Of a stretch of 7,431 nucleotides of DNA, positions 4,499-7,431 are shown piece after piece. The notes under the pieces were generated by a model that worked only from the letters and a program-made list of their open reading frames with translations, ran no database searches and was not told the origin of the DNA. Position 1 is the stretch's first letter, and each line of letters starts with the position of its first letter. The translations under genes were made by a program, and so were the position numbers. The stretch lies in assembly GCA_904501975.1 (NCBI GenBank), contig CAJGCZ010000071.1, positions 1-7,431 on the forward strand, read 5' to 3'. This DNA comes from an uncultured Akkermansia sp. GTDB lineage: Bacteria > Verrucomicrobiota > Verrucomicrobiia > Verrucomicrobiales > Akkermansiaceae.

Positions 4499-7042
4499 AT
4501 GCGCAAGAATATTTTTTTAATGACGATGTTGGCAGCGGGGCTGAGTGCTACAGCTGCCGTGGAGTGTCCGGGCATGGCACCGGGCAAGGCCGTGGGCACG
4601 AAGGAGGGGAGCACCTATACGCTGAAGAATGAGGTGCTGGAGGCAAGCTTTGCGTGGAAGGATGGCGGCGTGGTGTTTGGCGGGCTGAAGGCGGCAGACG
4701 GCACGGAGCTGGTGCAGGGCGGTGGCGCCGTGTTCCACCTGAGCTTGGCAGATGGCACGCAGATGAGCTCTGCAGACATGACGGTGAGCGCCCCGCAGCT
4801 GGTGAAGCTGGCTCCGGAGGACACACTGCGTGTGGCAGCACAGCAGCCGGGGCAGGCCATTACGGCTACGTTTGAGGCACCGAATGGCGCCTTCACCGTA
4901 GAGTGGCGTGCCGTGCTGCGCGACGGCTCGCACTACCTGCGCCAGGAGTACACGCTGAAGGGCGGCAAGACCCCGGTGCCCTTTGCCACTATTACCCCCT
5001 TGCAGGTGGTGCCCACGGCAGAGGGCGGCATTCCCTCTATTTCCGGCAACACCACGCACGGTACAGTGGTGGTAACGGATAAGATGTTCATGGGGTTAGA
5101 GACCCCCATGTCTGTGATGACGGTGGGACGCCACGGTGCGGTGCAAGAGGACACTTGGAGCCCCGAGAGCTGGACGCCGGGCATGTTCGGCAGCGTGTTT
5201 GCCGTGCCGGAGAGTTTCCACCCCGTTTACGGCAAGAAGTATGATGAGCGCAGCGGCCCCGTGGTTAAGAATTTGCTGGTGGCCGAGGGTGCTGTTAAGT
5301 TTGAGGAGGCGGGTGATTGCGCCATCGATTTCCGTTACGAGAAGGGCAACAACCGCCTCAACATGGTGGGTGTGCAGCTGGTAACCAGCGGCGGACAGGT
5401 GATTGCCGAGGATATTCACCCGGGCTACACAGGCCATAAATCCGAGAATGCCGAGTACCATGTGGTGGTGCCTGCAGCCGGTACCTACCACCTGCGCTAT
5501 TGGGTAGAGAAGATGACCGAGCCCGTATCAAGCTCCGGCCGCATTTCACTCTCCCTCACCACGGGCAACCCGGAGGAAGATGCTGCTGATGCGATTCCGG
5601 AGGACATGGTGCGCGGCACTTGGGTGCGCAAGACTAACCTGACGGAAGCCACCCCGTGGAAGGTGAGCTCTGTGATGGGTCTGTTTGCTCCCGGGCAGGA
5701 GCGCCGCTCCTTCCTGCGCTACATCGAGCGCGAGAAGCCGGTACCCTACCGCACGATGGTGCATTACAACGACTGGTACGAGGTAGGTATTGTGGTGCAC
5801 GACTACGCCGACCCGCGAAAGCGCACGAGCGAAAAGATTTCTCTCGGTATTCTCAATACCTGGAAGAAGGAGCTCTTTGAGAAACGCGGCGTGAAGCTGG
5901 ATGCCTATGTGCTGGACGACGGCTGGGACGACTTTAACAGCTTGTGGGATTTCCACGTCGGTTTCCCGAACGGTTTTGCTAAGCTCAACGAGGTGGCTAC
6001 CTCCATGGATTGCGGCATGGGTACCTGGCTGGGCCCCGTGGGTGGCTATGGCGCCAGCAAGAATATGCGTATTTCGCACTGGAATGCCACGCACCCCAAG
6101 AACCGTATCTCCAACTTCGAGCTGTCGAACCCCATCTACTTTAATGCCTTTGTGGAGCGCTGCTCTGACATGGTGAAGAACTATGATATGCGCTACTTCA
6201 AGTTCGATGGCATTTCCACCAAGTTCCACGCCAAGGGCCCGGGTGCTTTGGAGGATGCCGAGGGTATTATCCGCGTGCTGAGTGCCCTGCGCGAGGCTCG
6301 CCAAGACATTTACCTGAACACCACGGTGGGTACTTGGGCCAGCCCGTTCTGGTTCATGTATGCAGATTCCATCTGGCGCCAAGAAAATGACTTTGATCAA
6401 ATGGGCAACATGGGCGATGCCCGCGACCGCTGGATTACCTACCGCGATCGCCTCGTGCACGAGGTGTTCGTAACAGGTGCCCCGCTGTTCCCCATCAATG
6501 CGCTGATGACCCACGGCACCATCATCACCAAGAATGGTCCTCCCCGTGTGATGAGCAAAGACCCCGCCAACTGTGTTAAGGAAATGCGCACCGCCTTCAC
6601 CTGTGGTTCCGGCCTGCAGGAGGTGTATGTGGACTCCGACCTGATGGCTCAGGAAAACGGCCGCCTGTGGGACGAACTGGCCCAGTGCATTGCTTGGATT
6701 CGCCGCAACCAAGATGTGCTGGCTGATACGCACTGGGTGGGCGGCAACCCCTGGGACAAGGAGAAGAAGGATGGCGATATTTACGGCTGGGCCTCTTGGA
6801 ATATGAGCAAGTGCACCCTGTCTCTGCGCAACTCTTCTAAGCACACCAAGACGCTTAAGACCACGCTGCGCGAAGTGCTGGATGTGCCCGCCGCTGTGAA
6901 GGGTACGGTTACCTTGCGCAGTAGCTTTGCGGATCAAACCCGCCTTCCCATCATGGATCGCCCCGTCGATGTGGATGAGGTGATTGAAATCACCCTCAAA
7001 CCCTTTGATGTGGTTGCCATGGAGGGTGTTTGCGAGATGTAA
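4499..7042 (+). CDS. Secreted alpha-galactosidase-like glycoside hydrolase (clan GH-D, GH36/GH27-like)
   Basis: The 847-residue protein has a signal peptide (residues 1 to about 20, MRKNIFLMTMLAAGLSATAA) and no lipobox. A beta-rich N-terminal part (about 35-235) is followed by a beta-sandwich-like insert (about 240-355). A TIM-barrel region spans about 415-735, and a C-terminal beta domain (from about 755) carries the GWASWNMSKCTLSLRNSS motif. Family signatures are HYNDWYEVG (422-430), VLDDGWDD (471-478), like the paired aspartates of GH27/GH36, and YFKFDGI (566-572), where D570 matches the nucleophile of the KFDG/KWD motif. The acid/base residue is uncertain; IWRQENDFD (625-633), with D631 or a neighbour, resembles the GH36 WxSDNTD region. 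Expected activity is retaining cleavage of alpha-galactose or alpha-GalNAc from host or dietary glycans in the periplasm or outside the cell; the substrate is inferred. The ATG is chosen because it opens the signal peptide, although the local Shine-Dalgarno is weak. It is GC-rich, monocistronic and followed by its own terminator. Confidence 0.85.
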   Translation: MRKNIFLMTMLAAGLSATAAVECPGMAPGKAVGTKEGSTYTLKNEVLEASFAWKDGGVVFGGLKAADGTELVQGGGAVFHLSLADGTQMSSADMTVSAPQLVKLAPEDTLRVAAQQPGQAITATFEAPNGAFTVEWRAVLRDGSHYLRQEYTLKGGKTPVPFATITPLQVVPTAEGGIPSISGNTTHGTVVVTDKMFMGLETPMSVMTVGRHGAVQEDTWSPESWTPGMFGSVFAVPESFHPVYGKKYDERSGPVVKNLLVAEGAVKFEEAGDCAIDFRYEKGNNRLNMVGVQLVTSGGQVIAEDIHPGYTGHKSENAEYHVVVPAAGTYHLRYWVEKMTEPVSSSGRISLSLTTGNPEEDAADAIPEDMVRGTWVRKTNLTEATPWKVSSVMGLFAPGQERRSFLRYIEREKPVPYRTMVHYNDWYEVGIVVHDYADPRKRTSEKISLGILNTWKKELFEKRGVKLDAYVLDDGWDDFNSLWDFHVGFPNGFAKLNEVATSMDCGMGTWLGPVGGYGASKNMRISHWNATHPKNRISNFELSNPIYFNAFVERCSDMVKNYDMRYFKFDGISTKFHAKGPGALEDAEGIIRVLSALREARQDIYLNTTVGTWASPFWFMYADSIWRQENDFDQMGNMGDARDRWITYRDRLVHEVFVTGAPLFPINALMTHGTIITKNGPPRVMSKDPANCVKEMRTAFTCGSGLQEVYVDSDLMAQENGRLWDELAQCIAWIRRNQDVLADTHWVGGNPWDKEKKDGDIYGWASWNMSKCTLSLRNSSKHTKTLKTTLREVLDVPAAVKGTVTLRSSFADQTRLPIMDRPVDVDEVIEITLKPFDVVAMEGVCEM

Positions 7043-7045
7043 GCG

Positions 7046-7076
7046 AAAAGGCCTACCGGAAACGGTAGGCCTTTTT
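7046..7076 (+). terminator. Strong Rho-independent terminator of the glycoside hydrolase gene
   Basis: AAAAGGCCTACCG (7046-7058) and CGGTAGGCCTTTT (7063-7075) form a perfect 13-bp stem closed by a GAAA tetraloop and followed by the T-run to 7076. It begins three bases after the stop codon. The A/T flanks would also allow function on the minus strand. Confidence 0.95.
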
Positions 7077-7258
7077 GAAGTACGAGTTACGAATTTCGAA
7101 TTTCGAATTTGGGAGTTCCGCTCGCCTGCGGCTCGCCCGTGGGGGCAAAGCCAAAGCCGCCGCTAATGCTCCGCGCTTTAGGCGCGGGCGGTAAGTTTTG
7201 CTAAGCTTTGCTACCCTGCGGGCCCCCGCGGAACTCAATACTTCCAAAATCCAACTTT
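7077..7258. repeat. Composite element C: heptamer arms around a GC-rich core
   Basis: Reverse-sense heptamers at 7077-7111 read GAAGTAC, GAGTTAC, GAATTTC, GAATTTC, GAATTTG and start directly at the terminator T-tract. A GC-rich core at 7113-7236 is bounded by a perfect 9-bp inverted repeat, GAGTTCCGC (7113-7121) / GCGGAACTC (7228-7236). Inside it is a CCGCGC / GCGCGG hairpin (7171-7176 with 7182-7187). Forward heptamers ATACTTC, CAAAATC, CAACTTT follow at 7238-7258. The organisation matches elements A and B, but the core is different and longer. No gene is supported here. Confidence 0.7.
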
Positions 7259-7297
7259 TTGAAGTACGAATCGCTCTGTTTAAGTTTTTAGTTGTTG

Positions 7298-7323
7298 GCC
7301 CCACAAATAGCAATTTGTGGGGC
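7298..7323. repeat. Perfect 11-bp hairpin at the edge of the right dispersed repeat
   Basis: GCCCCACAAAT (7298-7308) and ATTTGTGGGGC (7313-7323) pair perfectly around a four-base loop. Neither strand has a T-tract after it, so it is not a standard terminator. The left copy of the repeat (from 170) has only a decayed version of this hairpin. Confidence 0.75.
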
Positions 7324-7431
7324 GCATTAATGTGAGCGAAGCGAACGGAATTTGAGAGCCCCGGCAAGGGGCGACATATGGTAGCCCGGGGTGGAGCTGC
7401 GCAGCAGCGTAACCCCGGGAAAGATGAAAAA
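7312..7431. repeat. Long dispersed extragenic repeat, right copy (inverted relative to 62-180)
   Basis: The reverse complement matches 62-180 almost base for base, with about five substitutions and one small indel. It is cut by the window end, so its full length cannot be judged. The two copies face each other across about 7.1 kb. Confidence 0.85.

Noticed and set aside
4499..4570. Lipoprotein signal for the glycoside hydrolase
   Set aside because: The only nearby cysteine (residue 23) is preceded by AVE, which does not fit a lipobox; an ordinary signal peptide cleaved near residue 20 fits better.
5546..6937. 463-codon minus-strand frame
   Set aside because: It is antisense to the conserved barrel of the glycoside hydrolase and has no recognisable motif.
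7053..7367. 104-codon minus-strand frame across the terminator and element C
   Set aside because: It reads through a terminator, heptamer arms, the GC-rich core and part of the dispersed repeat; the encoded residues are translated repeat sequence.

Overview
The window looks like chromosomal DNA of an Akkermansia-type bacterium (Verrucomicrobiota). The main evidence is the pair of exported proteins ending in a PEP-CTERM tail of the form PEPTTATLSLLALAGLAARRRR, which I recognise as typical of Akkermansia. Supporting signs are the secreted clan GH-D-like glycoside hydrolase, as expected in a gut or mucus glycan degrader, and the many dispersed extragenic repeats. This assignment comes from recognition of sequence, not from a database search.

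Layout. Positions 1-428 are non-coding and hold the left copy of a long dispersed repeat, two REP-like hairpins, a run of heptamer repeats and a plausible sigma-70 promoter. Positions 429-1223 (+) encode type I methionine aminopeptidase (map), complete and with all metal ligands. A bidirectional terminator at 1324-1361 separates it from a divergent pair of PEP-CTERM proteins, 1396-2103 (-) and 2512-3315 (+). The pair forms a large inverted duplication: 5' leaders, signal peptides, C-terminal tails, 3' UTRs and terminators are homologous, while the middles of the two proteins look unrelated. Positions 3445-4366 look like a 922-bp insertion flanked by a 19-bp exact direct repeat. It carries an N-terminally truncated AlbA/RecG-like (COG2865-type) regulator gene and an 18.5-copy 11-bp minisatellite. 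Positions 4499-7042 (+) encode an 847-residue secreted alpha-galactosidase-like enzyme with a strong terminator at 7046-7076. The rest, to 7431, is repeat DNA and ends in an inverted copy of the repeat that opens the window.

The genes do not form one operon or pathway. map is housekeeping; the PEP-CTERM pair are probably surface or envelope proteins; the hydrolase probably acts on galactose-containing glycans outside the cytoplasm. The unusual content is mostly non-coding. It comprises a conserved leader of about 110 nt shared by the two PEP-CTERM genes, a family of composite elements with outward-facing heptamer arms that abut the terminators, and the minisatellite with A-tracts spaced close to one helical turn. 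I see no tRNA, rRNA, CRISPR array, transposase or known defence system.
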